A DNA stretch of 64,000 nt, from assembly GCA_963556255.1 (NCBI GenBank), contig OY744608.1, positions 27,078,252 to 27,142,251 of the forward strand, written 5' to 3'. Of the stretch, positions 1-11,559 are shown piece after piece; the first letter of the stretch is position 1; every line of letters starts with the position of its first letter. Origin of the DNA: Allolobophora icterica. Lineage: Eukaryota; Annelida; Clitellata; Crassiclitellata; Lumbricidae. Position numbers and translations under genes: made by a program. Below the pieces are notes generated by a model. It was not told the origin of the DNA, searched no databases, and saw nothing but the letters and a program-made list of their open reading frames with translations.

Positions 1-445
1 ACGATCAGATGATGAGGCTACTCCCCACCACGCTGGGACAGCATACAGGAGTTTGGCCAGTGTTGTTGCTCTCGTAACTTCTCGAAGAGCATCATTGGAG
101 AGTCCGCAATGTTTTAGTAGTAGTACTCTTAAAGCACAAGTTGCTAGGGTTGCGCTAACATGGGCCTCCGCTTTGAGATTACTAGATATGTAGACTCCAA
201 TGATGTTCGTGGAGTCGACTCTCTTAAGTTCTTTCTGAGGTTGTGGAATGGTTTTGCACTTTTGCATCTGACTCGCGGAATTATCATCTCAAGAGATTTA
301 CTTTGGTTCAGCCACAGATTATGCCTGTGAACCCAATCTGTGATATGTGCTAGCTCTGATTGTGTGGTCTGGTACATTGAAGCAGGGATGATTAGGTAGG
401 TATCATCCGCATGTTTGGCCATCGAGTTTTCTGCAGTCTTGTTAT

Positions 446-616
446 CAAGACCTTAAACCTCAAGACCAAGACCAAGACCTTGAACCTCAAGACCAAGACC
501 AAGACCAAGACCTTGAACCTCAAGACCAAGACCAAGACCAAGACCTTGAACCTCAAGACCAAGACCAAGACCAAGACCTTGAACCTCAAGACCGAGACCG
601 AGACCAAGACTTTGAA
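446..616. repeat. CAAGAC-type subterminal minisatellite, left arm
   Basis: About five tandem units of CTCAAGACCAAGACCAAGACCTTGAAC-type sequence with variable numbers of the 6-bp AAGACC core. The mirror array at about 1355-1525 lies at the other end of the same hAT-like element. Long open frames here (Lys-Thr or Leu-Val repeats) are by-products of the repeat. Confidence 0.85.
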
Positions 617-909
617 ACTCAAGACCAAAACCGAGAAAAATACCCCAAAAAATCACAAAATCATACTATCCCTTACTAAAAAAAATGTAAAGTCGGACTA
701 CTCGCTATTTTAATTAAACAATGAATCTTTTATTTATGAAAAAAAATAACTCCAAATGGAGACTGCATAGAATTCCGAATTCGTATTTACAAAAGTCCTT
801 CATGCGAAATGTTATTCTAAATGCCTGTTGCATTTTATAAAAACCAATTCGCTCAGTATTTTCTGACCAAGATGTGATCTGTGGGGCCTCATAAACATTC
901 TGCCATGTG

Positions 910-1086
910 CAGTGCTCGAAATGGAAAATTTTACGAAACGGAACGCTAGTCAAAGATATGGGAGCATTCACGTTAATTTCATAGTATTTTCCACAATAAT
1001 TCATTTGACGAACCGGAACGGAAACGCTAATTCATTTGACGAACCGGAACGGCGTTCCGGTGCGTTCCGGTCCATTTCGAGCACTG
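910..1086. mobile_element. 177-bp hAT-like MITE, copy 1 (nested)
   Basis: The termini are CAGTGCTCGAAATGGA and its inverted complement, flanked by an 8-bp duplication, gccatgtg, at 902-909 and 1087-1094. The inside contains two copies of a TTCATTTGACGAACCGGAACG motif. A nearly identical copy of the same length lies in opposite orientation at 6774-6950 with a different duplication, which shows both are transposition products. This copy sits inside the 434-1536 element, so it arrived later. Confidence 0.95.
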
Positions 1087-2699
1087 GCCATGTGAAAAAT
1101 ACGTTCTATAGTATACGGTGCTGAATTCACCGGCACACAGAGCAGCTTTTCAAGTACCGGATGTAAATGTACAAATTGTGAGTCTGTTTTGAAATCATTC
1201 CATGGTAAATAACCAAAAGTCAAAATAAATGTCCAAAACCACAGTAAAGCCTCACTCACACTCTGTAAATACTAAAGCAATTGTATTTGTAATTATTGGA
1301 TAAATTTAAAAAATCCTTACTTTTGTTAAATGACTGTTCATGTTGTCAAAAGTCTTGGTCTTGGTCTTGCAAAACCAAGACCAAGACCTTGAGCCTCAAG
1401 ACCAAGACCAAGACCAAGACCTTGAACCTCAAGACCAAGACCTTTGGTCTCAAGACCAAGACCAAGACCAAGACTTTTAAAAACGAACTCGAGTGCACTC
1501 GAGACCAAGACCTTGGTCTCGAGGACAACAAGACTGGTTTTCTGGATGTAACGGTTGTAGCTCTGAAGCCTCTGATGCATTTGTTATAAAGGAGAGCGGC
1601 CCCATACCTGAACCTTGGATGACTGAGAAGTTGATGTTTTCGACAATGGAGGATATGCCAGCGAATCTAGTTGTACGACAACGATGTTCAAGGAAGTTAA
1701 GTATCCAGTTGCAGATGTTATCCGGGATCGTTAGTTCTTGAAGCTCTTGCGCGAGGGTGAGATGTCTAACCGTATCGAATGCTCTCGAAAAGTCAAGAGC
1801 AATGAGCGCTACGAAGGGTTAGGTCCTGAGTAGTTTGTAAATATGATGTTGATTAAATATGAGTGCCGCCGTTGTTGATACTGATGGCCGGAAGGAAAAC
1901 TGGTTTGCACGAAGTTGACGGATACCTGATTCATTAAATAATGGATATATTTGCAGCCTATTACACGCTCAAAGTTCCTTGACAAAACCGGGACAACTGA
2001 AATGGGTCGGTAGTCGTTGAAATTCTTCGGCGTTTCAACCATTGGAACCAGCTGATTGCTGCAACTCGCCATTGGTGTGGAAATGAGTCTGCTATTGAGG
2101 CATTTATTAGTGATGTGATTGGTCTACAGAGCACCGGAGCGGCTAGCCTCAGGAACCAGCCTGGCACCCCATCTGATTCTTCCGCTGTATGGTGCAGTTT
2201 GTCCTGGATATTAAAGACACAGGCCTCAGTGATAAACTGAGTGTTGTTGTTTACTGTTAGCTTTCTAGCCGGAAGTGTATATATATAAGTAATCGGTCGA
2301 CGTTTGTGCAAAGAAGGTATTTAGTCTACTGTTTAGTTCTTCAGCTGTAACTTTAGTATTCGGACTCTGCTCTTTTATTCTGTTAGATGTATTGACTTTA
2401 GCCCATAGTTCTAATCTAAGCTACCCGTTTGTTCAACAACTCTTGGACTGGCATTGTTTTTGCGTTGGATGCATTTACTTATTCTGGAAGCGACGGCTGA
2501 GGCTGCCTCTATGTGTCCAGCTCGCATGAGCCTGTTTTTAATCCTCGGTAGATTCTTGAATTCGGGTTTACAGAAGGACGGATCTGCTGACATGATTATA
2601 GTTATTATAGTTCTTTAGTTAAGATGTGTTCTTTAGTTCAGATAGGGTCTTTATTTAAGATGTGTTCTTTAGTTATGATAGTTCCATAGTTTAGATTGT

Positions 2700-2990
2700 T
2701 ATTTCATCATCATCAGTAACCGTGGGCTCATCGCCCGTAGGTGCCCGATGCCACTTTCACTATGTTCTTCCACTATATAGTGTGTCCAATGCGGTGTGGC
2801 TCAGCTCTTGAAGCAATGCTCCAGACCATTCGATGATATCGTATAGCCATTCCTTATGGGGTCGTCCTCTCTAGTTTGAACCCATTCATCCTTCCGAACA
2901 GTAATGTCTTGATCTTTCTATCATTGCTCATTCTGCATATATAGCAACAATCCCAGCTTCCTCTAAATTATCTTCTGCATCATATTCTTT
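2700..2990 (-). mobile_element. LINE fragment (C-terminal region of an endonuclease-RT protein)
   Basis: On the minus strand at about 2870-2760 the translation contains RGRPHKEWLYDIIEWSG, followed by ELSHTALDTLYSGRT and a stop. This RGRP..W.DDI.EW.G pattern is the common C terminus of a family of invertebrate LINE proteins. The fragment lies inside the 18-bp satellite, so it was inserted into the array or the array grew around it. Confidence 0.65.
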
Positions 2991-3004
2991 TTGAGATGTA
3001 TTCG

Positions 3005-3181
<177 letters not shown>

Positions 3182-3835
3182 TTCTTTAGTTAAGATAATT
3201 CTTTAGTTAAGACGTGTTCTTTAGTTAATATATTTCTTTAGTTTAGGTGTGATCTTTAGTAAATATAGTTCTTTAGTTTAGATGTGTTATTTAGTTAAGA
3301 TAGTTCTTTAGTTAAGATGTGTTCTCTAGATAATATTGTTCTTTAGTTTAGACATGTTTAGTTACTACAATTCTTTTAGTTAAGATGCGTTGTTTGGTTA
3401 AGATGTATTCTTTAGTTAAGATATGTTCTTTATTATAGATGTGTTCTGTAGTTGAGATAATTCTTTAGTTTAGATGTGTTCTTTAGTTAAGATGTGTTCT
3501 TTAGTTAAGATAGTTCTTCAGTCTAGATGTGTTCGTTAGTTAAGATGGTTCGTTAGCTTAGATGTTTTTCAGTTAACATAGTTCTTGAGTTAAGATGTGT
3601 TCTTTAGTTAAGAAACGTTTTTTTAGTTAAGATGTGGTCTTTAGTAAAGTTAGTTTTTTTTACTTTAGATGTGTTTTTCAATTAAGATGTGCTCTTTAGT
3701 TAAGATGTGTTCTGTAGCTAAGATAGTTATTTAGCTTAAATGTGTCATTTAGCTAAGATGTGTTCTTTAGTTAAGTTAGTTGTTTAGTTAAGATAGTTCT
3801 TTAGTATAGATATGTTCGTTAGTTAAAAAAACCCT

Positions 3836-4113
3836 AGTCACCTCCTCCACGAACTTCTACCTCCTGTTCATAAGACCGGGTATGATTTGCGCCCACGTTC
3901 TCATAATCTGGTTCTCCCTAGATTTGACTCCCTTACCCGACGAGGTTTCCTGGGTAGAATGCTGTACAGCTAGGCTCTGTTGCTATTATTTTCATTTATA
4001 ATTTAACGTCATTATTACTGTTATATTTTTCTGTCCTCTTTGTGTATAATTGTATGTAAAGCGCTGTGCGTTTGCTAGCGTTTAATAAAGAATATACTTA
4101 CTTACTTACTTAC
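3836..4113 (+). mobile_element. LINE 3' end with (ACTT)n tail
   Basis: The stretch encodes YDLRPRSHNLVLPRF and GFLGRMLYS in one frame, then a stop, a 3' UTR, AATAAAGAATATA and a (CTTA)n tail ending at about 4113. It is the 5'-truncated 3' end of a non-LTR element, of the same kind as 11740-12212. The LRPRSHNLVLP motif corresponds to LRKRGHAFELP in that second copy. It is inserted in the satellite array. Confidence 0.8.
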
Positions 4114-5436
4114 TTAAGATATGTTCGTTAGTTAAGATATGTTCTTTAGTTCAGATAATAATTTAGTTGTGATATGTTCTTTAGTTAAGATGTGTTGTTT
4201 AATTAAGATGTGTTGTTTAGTTAAGATAGTTCTTTAGCTTATGTGTTCTTTAGTTAAGATGTGTTCCATAGTTAAGATATGTTCTTTAGTTTAGATGTGT
4301 TCTCTAGTTAAGGTAGTTCTTTAGTTTAGATATGTTCTTTAGTTAAGATAGTTCTTCAGTTTAGATGTGTTCTTTAGTTAAGATGGTTCTTAAGTTTATG
4401 TGTTTTTTAGTTGATAGTTCTTTAGTTAAGATGTGTTCGTTAGTTAAGATGTGTTCTTTAGTTAAGATAGTTCTTTACTTAAGATGTGTTCTTTAGTTAA
4501 CATAGTTTTTTTTAGTTTAGATGTGTTTTTAATTAAGATATGTGTGCTTTAGTTAAGATGAGTACTTTAGTTAAGATATGTTTTTTTGTTAAGATAGTTC
4601 CTTAGTTAAGATGTATTCTTTAGTTAAGATACGTTCTTTACTTAAGATATGCTCTTTGGTTCAGATATGTTCTTTAGTTCCGAAAGTTACTTAGTTAAGA
4701 TGTGTTCTTTAGTTAAGTTGTGTTATTTAGTTAAAATAGTTATTTGGTTAAGATAGTTCTTTTGATATATTCTTAGTTAAGATAGTTATTTAGTTAAGAT
4801 AGTTCTTTAGTTAAGATAGCTCTTTAGTTTAGATGTGTTCTTTAGTTTAGATGTGTTCTTTAGTTAAAATATGTTCCTTGGTTATGCTATTTCTTTAGTT
4901 TCGATGTGTTGTTTAGTTAAGATAGTTCTTTTAGTTAAGACAAGTTCTTTAGTTTAGATGTGTTCTTTAGTTAAGATGTGTAATCATGTGTTCTTTAGTT
5001 AAGGTATGTTCTTTAGTTAAGATGTGTTCTTTAGTTAAGATAGTTCTTTAGTTAAGATGTGTTCTTTAGTTAAGATAGTTCTTTAGATAAGATGTGTTCT
5101 TTAGTTAGTACGTTTCTTTATTTAGATGTGTTCTATTTCCAGTTCTGTTTGCTGTTAGTGTCAACGGCATTATTGAAAAGCTAAATCCATCCAGCCATAT
5201 GGGTGTACAATTGTTGTCCAGTGTTGTCGGTTAATTTAACTTTCAATAAAAAGCAAAGTAGGCCTACATTATCCGACACCAGTCATGCACTGAATTAGAT
5301 TGTGCTTGTGGGAAAACCACCTTAAATTTTGCTGCATTGAATCTAAGCAAAGCAACTTCAGCTACTTATCTTCGCAACTAAACTCTTGACCATCCCATCA
5401 CCCCTCTTACCGTTGATCATCTGGCTCGGCTAGTTA

Positions 5437-5891
5437 GGGGCCATCCATATATTACGTACGCAAAAATCCGGGAAAATTGGACCCGCTCCCGCCTGTTCGC
5501 AAGCGTACTTTCTTCCACACACCCCCTGTGTACGTACACTTGACGCTCACCCCCCCCCCCGAAGACCAGCTGCAGAAAGTGCCTCTACTGTCTGCACTTT
5601 AGTCCAGATTGAAGGATGAGTGAGGGCCAATATAGACAAATTATAGGTATCTCGTTCACAGCACAGAATAACTGCACATGGCTTTTATATAATGTAATAA
5701 AATGCCATCGAACGACTATAGGACAATACAGAGTTATAAATAGGCTAATGTGGACGTCATAATTAGAAATTTATTTTGCGTACGTACACTTTTGTCCCCC
5801 CCTCCCCCGCCCCCCGTTCGCACCCGTACGCAAAATCGCCAAAATCCGACCCCCTCCCCCTTCATTGCGTACGTAATATGTGGACGGCCCC
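5437..5891. mobile_element. PIF/Harbinger-like MITE (455 bp)
   Basis: The ends are GGGGCCATCCATATATTACG and, inverted, GGGGCCGTCCACATATTACG, flanked by TTA at 5434-5436 and 5892-5894. A 3-bp TTA target duplication with G-rich termini is typical of PIF/Harbinger. Internally there are further inverted pairs such as ACGTACGCAAAA, plus C-rich runs. There is no transposase, so it is non-autonomous. Confidence 0.75.
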
Positions 5892-5894
5892 TTA

Positions 5895-6773
5895 CTTTGC
5901 ATGGTAAGAGCAACTATGTGCACGAGGGTGCCCGTTCACATACCTGTGGTGGCTAATATGAGATTTGAATCTCGAGCTAGGCCTGTAGGCCTATCACAGT
6001 CCGTACATGGGGACCTTAAAAGGCACGGCACCAATTCAGACGGGCAGCAGTAGGGAGGGATATCACCCAATCAATTCATTCAAAATTGAGCAGGGGGAGG
6101 CCTTGCAGTCACTATAGAAAAACGTGTAGGTACGCTTAAGATTACAGTTTAGGCGTACCTTACTTTTGCCCGTCCTCAACCCTAATAGCATGCCCACATA
6201 TAGCCAATCTAAACATTAGGTGGTCTCGTGGGCTTGGGCTAGCCCATAGCAGCCCCATCTGGGAACGAGGTGAGGAGCCAGTTATCCCAATAAAATTGCA
6301 TGTGGGCGACAAGTGGGCCCATGGGCTTGTGCTGCCCACACCGAACCCAACAAGGCTTGAGATCAGAAGCTCATTAACCAACATTTACAATATCTGACTT
6401 CTGGGTGGGCGATGTGGGCTCGGGCTGCACATTTGGGCCGGATGTCATAAAGCCCATTAACAAATTCAGATGCGGACGTTCGCAATCGCATAACCGTCGC
6501 ACTCCCCTATTCCGAATCTGGGTGACCTCTCGTCCCCTTTGCGGACATCGCTTTGGGTGACCCCATGTAACTCCACCCTCAACGTTGTCCTTACCATTCT
6601 AGTTACAGACGCAACGTAAAAAATCACACCTGAACAGTAAAGTGGCCATTTCAACGAAAATAGTGGCAGATAGCCTGAGACAGGAGGAATAGCTGGTAGT
6701 ATATAGGCTATATTAAGCCTAGACATTAATAAAATATGACTACACGAGAATGAAACATATTTTTGATTACGTT
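5895..6773. other. Intergenic stretch with GGGCCCAT-rich repeat remnants
   Basis: I see no gene. Between about 6180 and 6440 there are many short GGGCC/GGGCAT/GCCCAC motifs in both orientations (for example TGGGCCCATGGGC). A similar motif-rich stretch occurs at 37140-37260. This probably marks an old foldback element. Confidence 0.4.
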
Positions 6774-6950
6774 CAGTGCTCGAAATGGACCGGAACGCAC
6801 CGGAACGCCGTTCCGGTTCGTCAAATGAATTAGCGTTTCCGTTCCGGTTCGTCAAATGAATTATTGTGGAAAATACTATGAAATTAACGTGAATGCTCCC
6901 ATATCTTTGACTAGCGTTCCGTTTCGTAAAATTTTCCATTTCGAGCACTG
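6774..6950. mobile_element. 177-bp hAT-like MITE, copy 2
   Basis: It is the same element as 910-1086 but inverted: CAGTGCTCGAAATGGA at one end, its complement at the other, and exactly 177 bp. The 8-bp target duplication attacgtt flanks it at 6766-6773 and 6951-6958. The two copies are nearly identical by eye, which suggests recent activity of the family. Confidence 0.95.
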
Positions 6951-8144
6951 ATTACGTTAAAACTTGTGTAGGCCTATAAAAGTCAACAAAAGGAACTATA
7001 GACTTGCAAACTAATCTGTTTTCTTTGTTCTAGGAAATTAACTAAGCCCATATATTTAAAATATTTCAAGAAATCTCTCAGTATTTCGACAGCATTACTC
7101 GGTGTAAATGCCTTATTACATAGTGCATTTGTATAGTTTTCCTCCGTTGTGGGTTTCCGCATGGCGTTTCTGAGGACATGGCTGTGTAAATGATTTTGAC
7201 ATACATTGCACGTGTATATCTTTTCTCCAGTGTAGTTCCTTACATGGCATTTGAGATAACAACTGTTTGCAAGTCGTTTATGACACAAACAGCACTTGTA
7301 TGGCTTTCTCTGGTGTTGGTTCTTATATGGTGATCTAGGCACTTTTCTGTGCAAATTCTTTGTGACAAAAATTGCAAAAGTATGGTTTTCCCTAGTGTGG
7401 GTTCTTTCTTCTATGGCGTTCCAGGTGAGTTTTCTCTCCAAATGCTTTGTGACATAAATTACATTTTTATGGTTGTGCTTCCAGTATTGGTTTTTTATGG
7501 CATTCCAGATGAGTTTTCTCAGCAAATGTTTTGTGACATGAATTACACTTTTGTGGTTTTTCTCCAGTGTGGGATCTTTTATGGCGTTCCAGGTGAGTTT
7601 TCTCTGCAAATGCTTTGTGACATAAATTACATTTTTATGGTTTGTCTCCAGTGTGAGTTCTTTTATGACATTATGGTATTCCAGATGAGTTTTCTCTGCA
7701 AATGCTTTGTGACAAATTACACTTTTATGGTTTTTCTCCAGTGTGGGTCCTTCGATGGCATTCCAGATACATCTTCTGTGCAAATGATTTGTGACAAGAA
7801 TTGCATATAAATGAGTTTTCTTAAGTGTGGGTTCTTCTATGGCATTCCATAGTAGTCTTATGCGCAAATTCTTTATGACATAAATTGCACAAGTATGGCT
7901 TTTCTCGAGTGTGGGTTTTTGTATGGCGATCTAGAGAACTCTTCCATGCAAATACTTTATGACATAAATTGCACACGTATGGCTTTTCTCGAGTGTGGGT
8001 TTTTGTATGGTAGTTTAGGGCAGTCTTCTTTGCAAATGATTTGTGACATATATTGCACATGTATGGTTTTTCTCCAGTGTGGGCTCTTGTATGCTGGTCT
8101 AGAGCACTATTCCATGCAAATGCTTTGTGGCATAAATTGCATAT

Positions 8145-9307
8145 TTATGGGTTTTCTCCAGTGTGGATTCTTGTATGGCGTTCCATAGTAATATTCCATG
8201 CAAATGCTTTGTGACATAAATTGCACATGTATGGCTTTTCTCCAAGGTGGGTTTTTGTATGAACGTTTAGACCGCGCTTCAATGCAAATTCTTTGTGACA
8301 TAAATTGCACATGTATGGCTTTTCTCCAGTGTGGGTTTTTGCATGGTTGTCTAGAGCCCCCTTCTGTGCAAATGTTTTGTGACATAAATTGCACATGTAT
8401 GGCTTTTCTCCAGTGTGAGTTTTTGTATGGAGGTCTAGAGCCCCCTTCCATGCAAATGTTTTGTGACATAAATTGCACAAGTATGGCTTTTCTCCAGTGT
8501 GGATTTTTGTATGGAGGTCTCGAGCCCCCTTCTGTGCAAATGCTTTGTGACATAAATTGCACAAGTATGGCTTTTCTCCAGTGTGGGTTTTTGTATGGAG
8601 GTCTAGAGCACACCTCCAAGCAAATGTTTTGTGACATAAATTGCACATGTATGGCTTTTCTCCAGTGTGGGTTTTTGCATGGTTGTCTAGAGCCCCCTTC
8701 TGTGCAAATGTTTTGTGACATAAATTGCACAAGTATGGCTTTTCTCCAGTGTGGGTTTTTGTATGGAGGTCTAGAGCCCCCTTCCATGCAAATGTTTTGT
8801 GACATAAATTGCACAAGTATGACTTTTCTCCAGTGTGGGTTTTTGTATGGAGGTCTAGAGCACACTTCCAAGCAAATGTTTTGTGACATAAATTACACAT
8901 GTATGGCTTTTCTCCAGTGTGGGTTTTTGCATGGTTGTCTAGAGCCCCCTTCCATGCAAATGTTTTGTGACATAAATTGCACATGTATGGTTTTTCTCCA
9001 GTATGGGTCCTTTTATGGTATTCCAGCATAGCATTCTGTGCAAATGCTTTGTGACATGAATTACACTTGTATGGTTTTTCTCCAGTATGGGTTCTTTTAT
9101 GGCGTTCCACAGTAGTCTTATGTGCAAATGTTTTGTGACATAAATTGCACATGTATGGTTTTTCTCCAGTATGGGTTCTTTTATGGCTTTCCACAGTAGT
9201 CTTATGTGCAAATGTTTTGTGACATAAATTGCACAAAAATGGCTTTTCTCTGGTGTGGGTTTTTGAATGGCCTTCTAGATTAGATTTCCATGCAAATGCT
9301 CTGTCAC
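8145..9307 (-). CDS. Uninterrupted 13-finger core of the C2H2 zinc-finger gene
   Basis: This open stretch encodes thirteen complete C2H2 fingers plus the tail of the finger split by the hAT element. Almost all read CNLCHKTFA followed by a variable helix such as WKGALDLHTKTH or HKTTVERHKRTH, with TGEKP linkers. Helices fall into a few near-identical types (WKGALDLH, QKGALDNH, WRCALDLH), which indicates recent tandem duplication of fingers. It ends at a TAA that replaces the conserved linker Tyr codon. The same frame continues beyond with more fingers. The opposite strand is also open for 277 codons here, but that is a shadow. Confidence 0.8.
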
Positions 9308-10797
9308 CAGGGGCGTAGCTAGCTTTTCATGGGCCCGGGTGCAGGGGTCCCGCATGGGCCCCTGTTTGGCCTTGTAAGGCTTGTAGCCTTGTGTTCTTAC
9401 CAATACTATCATGGACTCGTGTGTATGCCACCCGCCACATAGGCCAAAATGCCTAAATCAAAGTCTTGGGTCACACTGATAAACTTGCGTAACATAGGCC
9501 CTATCGCTATCATACAGATAAATCAAAGATGTAAATAAGACGATAAGCAAAATTAGTTATTGTTTACTAACTTCACTGTAGGCCTACTAGTACTATGCTG
9601 TTTGTGTACTGCCTACAAAAACTAAACAATTACATTTGATGTTTAAGTATGCAATAGGCCTACATACAACTCATTCACAGAATAAACATGAATGCTGTAA
9701 GAATGAGACGGATAAATCCCAGTGCTATAATTTCAGTTATTTCTCAATCAGAGTTAACACATTTCACTTTGCATACTTGCACTGCATGCAGTGACTCAGA
9801 CTTATTCACTTATAGTACTAATACTTAAAACAATGCCATGGCATTATAGAGTTTTCTTTCAGCAAAAATGTAAATCATCCTTGCAACGATAATCATCCTT
9901 GCCACTGGCGGCGATCTTGTTTGACAGATGGAGGGGTCACTTTAGAACTGATCTAGTCAAATAAGAGTTTTGAACCGATATGCTAAAAAAATGGGTTAAA
10001 ATGTTTCGCGATTTGTTTACCTTTTTTCAGGCTTCTTCAAAATGTGGGGGGCAAATATATAGTGTGCCCCCCACTGTTAAAGGTGGGGTCTTGTCCCTTT
10101 CGACCCCCCTGGATCGTCGCCCATGATCCTTGCACGTTGTACAGTCTGTTGTCGGTACCGATCCAGTTCCAGACATTGCCGTTGCAGAGTCAGCCTTAGT
10201 GACAATGAAACGAGTTTTTTGCAATTTCTTTGATTCTGTTGCAATCTGTTGACGTCGTTTACGTTTCGCAAATCCGCTTAAATGTTCTGATGTAATACTG
10301 GTATTACGTCTTGCAGACATAGTGTTTCATACAGAACAGTTTAAACTTCAACAGTCTGCAAATTTTATTTCACGCATAACGGCGTAAGATTTTCATTTTG
10401 CTAATTCACTTCATTTTCACAACAGTAGGCCTAGGCTACTTAAAACTGCATTAGCAGCATTATACTAACAACCTTTATTATAACTCACATAATTTGTACG
10501 CATAAACTCTGACGTCATAATACAATGTGAAAGTCGTCACTGGAGGCGCTAAAAACAAGGTAAAAGGAGTTCAGTACGGTGGCTGGCAGCTATGTTCAGG
10601 AAGTAACGCGTGTGTCGACTGTCGAAGCATTCGAACATCACAACTGTCACCAAATAAGCATTAATGTGAACTAAATTAATTGTAAAACGAAACTTTCAAC
10701 CGTGGTTATACAAAATTGTCTGGTGTCTCTGTGGGCCCCTGGAGGTCGTGGGCCCGGGTGCCTTGCACCCCCTGCACATATGATAGCTACGCCCCTG
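9308..10797 (-). mobile_element. hAT element inserted in a zinc-finger coding sequence
   Basis: The termini are CAGGGGCGTAGCTA and its inverted complement. An 8-bp target duplication, tctgtcac, lies at 9300-9307 and 10798-10805, inside codons of a C2H2 finger. The CAGGGGCGTAGCTA end is a classic hAT terminus. The element is 1490 bp and keeps only what looks like the first coding exon of a transposase (10320-10027, minus), so it is a deletion derivative. A related fragment in opposite orientation lies at 28340-28566. Confidence 0.95.
10027..10320 (-). pseudogene. hAT transposase N-terminal fragment
   Basis: A 97-codon frame starts MSARRNTSITSEHLSGFAKR and continues with a basic RKRRQQ patch. 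A Ser-Gly-x-x-Lys-Arg-Lys N terminus is usual for ZMYM1-like hAT transposases. No BED finger or catalytic domain follows within the element. The C-terminal third is shared with a repeat at 28346-28445 and is probably read-through into non-coding sequence. Confidence 0.45.
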
Positions 10798-10938
10798 TCT
10801 GTCACATAAATTGCACATGTATGGTTTTTCTCCAGTGTGGGTTGTTTTATGGATTTTCAGACTTGATTTCCGTGCAAAAGTTTTGTTACAAAAATCACAC
10901 ATGTAGGTGTTTGGTCTGTTGTAGCTACTTGCTTGCAT

Positions 10939-11559
10939 CTTGAGATCTTGAACACAGTCAAAATATTGGACTTATTTATAGGTTGAATTTATTACTGCTT
11001 TTCCATGTTATTGCAAACCTATCATGAATTAGAAAATGCAACAAAATAAAATTATTGTAGAAGATAGCATGCAATAGGAAACTGAAGACAAAGAATAATG
11101 AAATCTTAATTGCGAATCCAAAGTAATGAACTACAAGTATGCAGATTTATCACAAGGATGACATTAGAGGATGCATTGTAGTGAGCCTAGGTGCTACTGG
11201 AGAGATGATTTAAACAATTTAAACACTTTTCTGTTACCATCTTTAAATCTGAGATCACTGAACTGATATTTATAAAAAATTCTTACCATTTTTAAATGTG
11301 TGACTATGCTTCAAAGATATGGTGATAGAAAGTCTGGAATAGGCAGTCTAGCAACACAAATTCATGATTGAATAAGATTGTTTTCTTACGATTTTTTAAA
11401 GTATGGCAAAGAAAGGCTAGTAGCCACCTCGAGATCTGGATAATACAATTATTGGAAAAAATAATAACGTGATCTTCGCCCTAAACAGCATTTATAAAAT
11501 AAATATGCTGTAACAAAAATATGCTGCTTAAGGTGGTCGAGGAAAGGTCGTTTATTGCT
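10939..11559. other. AT-rich flank without a recognisable gene
   Basis: This is the upstream side of the zinc-finger gene start. It may hold its 5' UTR or promoter, but I see no clear TATA box, exon or repeat. Confidence 0.4.

Larger units (their letters stand above)
434..1536. mobile_element. Non-autonomous hAT-like DNA transposon with CAAGAC subterminal repeats
   Basis: An 8-bp direct repeat, gttttctg, sits at 426-433 and 1537-1544. The sequence between begins CAGTCTTGTTATC and ends with the reverse complement of CAGTCTTGTTGTC. An 8-bp target duplication with CAG-starting termini is the signature of the hAT superfamily. Both ends carry arrays of an AAGACC/TTGAACCTC motif, candidate transposase-binding subterminal repeats. 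No transposase is visible in 1103 bp, so it would need enzyme from elsewhere. It interrupts the LINE reverse transcriptase and itself carries the nested 177-bp MITE at 910-1086. Confidence 0.9.
1..2593 (-). mobile_element. CR1/L2-like non-LTR retrotransposon (LINE), interrupted and degenerate
   Basis: Read on the minus strand from 2593 downwards, the pieces follow the order of a LINE reverse transcriptase. A basic linker before RT lies at 2593-2411. RT motifs follow at 2311-1800 (SDGVPGWFLRLAAPV, then DYRPISVVPVLSR). The next block is at 1741-1537 (VIQGSGMGP). The catalytic block KHADDTYLIIPAS is at about 415-375, and a thumb-like stretch ending LLYAVPAWWG reaches the window edge. Frames change several times, so it is not functional. 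The RT is split between the VIQGSG block and the ADD block by a 1103-bp DNA element (434-1536). Joining the flanks across one copy of the 8-bp target duplication gives a continuous frame. The 5' part, including any endonuclease, is missing, and the element stops at the satellite array. CR1/L2 assignment is by motif style only. Confidence 0.85.
7140..10938 (-). pseudogene. C2H2 poly-zinc-finger gene, disrupted by a hAT insertion and stops
   Basis: On the minus strand a start at 10938 ([17 protein letters not shown]) leads into two C2H2 fingers. The second is cut at 10805 by the hAT element 9308-10797 and resumes at 9307. Thirteen further fingers at 9236-8145 are regular, C-x2-C-x12-H-x3-H with [14 protein letters not shown] linkers, as expected for sequence-specific nuclear DNA-binding proteins. 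An in-frame TAA then replaces the linker Tyr at about 8142, and another stop follows at about 7818. Fingers from 7800 to 7140 carry more stops and one- and two-base indels. The insertion of 1490 bp plus an 8-bp duplication is not a multiple of three and adds stops. A transcript starting below the insertion could still make the 13-finger core, so loss of function is inferred. No KRAB, SCAN or BTB domain is visible, and an upstream exon is possible. Confidence 0.85.

Noticed and set aside
8198..9031. 277-codon plus-strand frame opposite the zinc-finger core
   Set aside because: It is the antisense shadow of regular 84-bp finger repeats (CDINCTCMAFLQCGFL pattern) and has no independent support.
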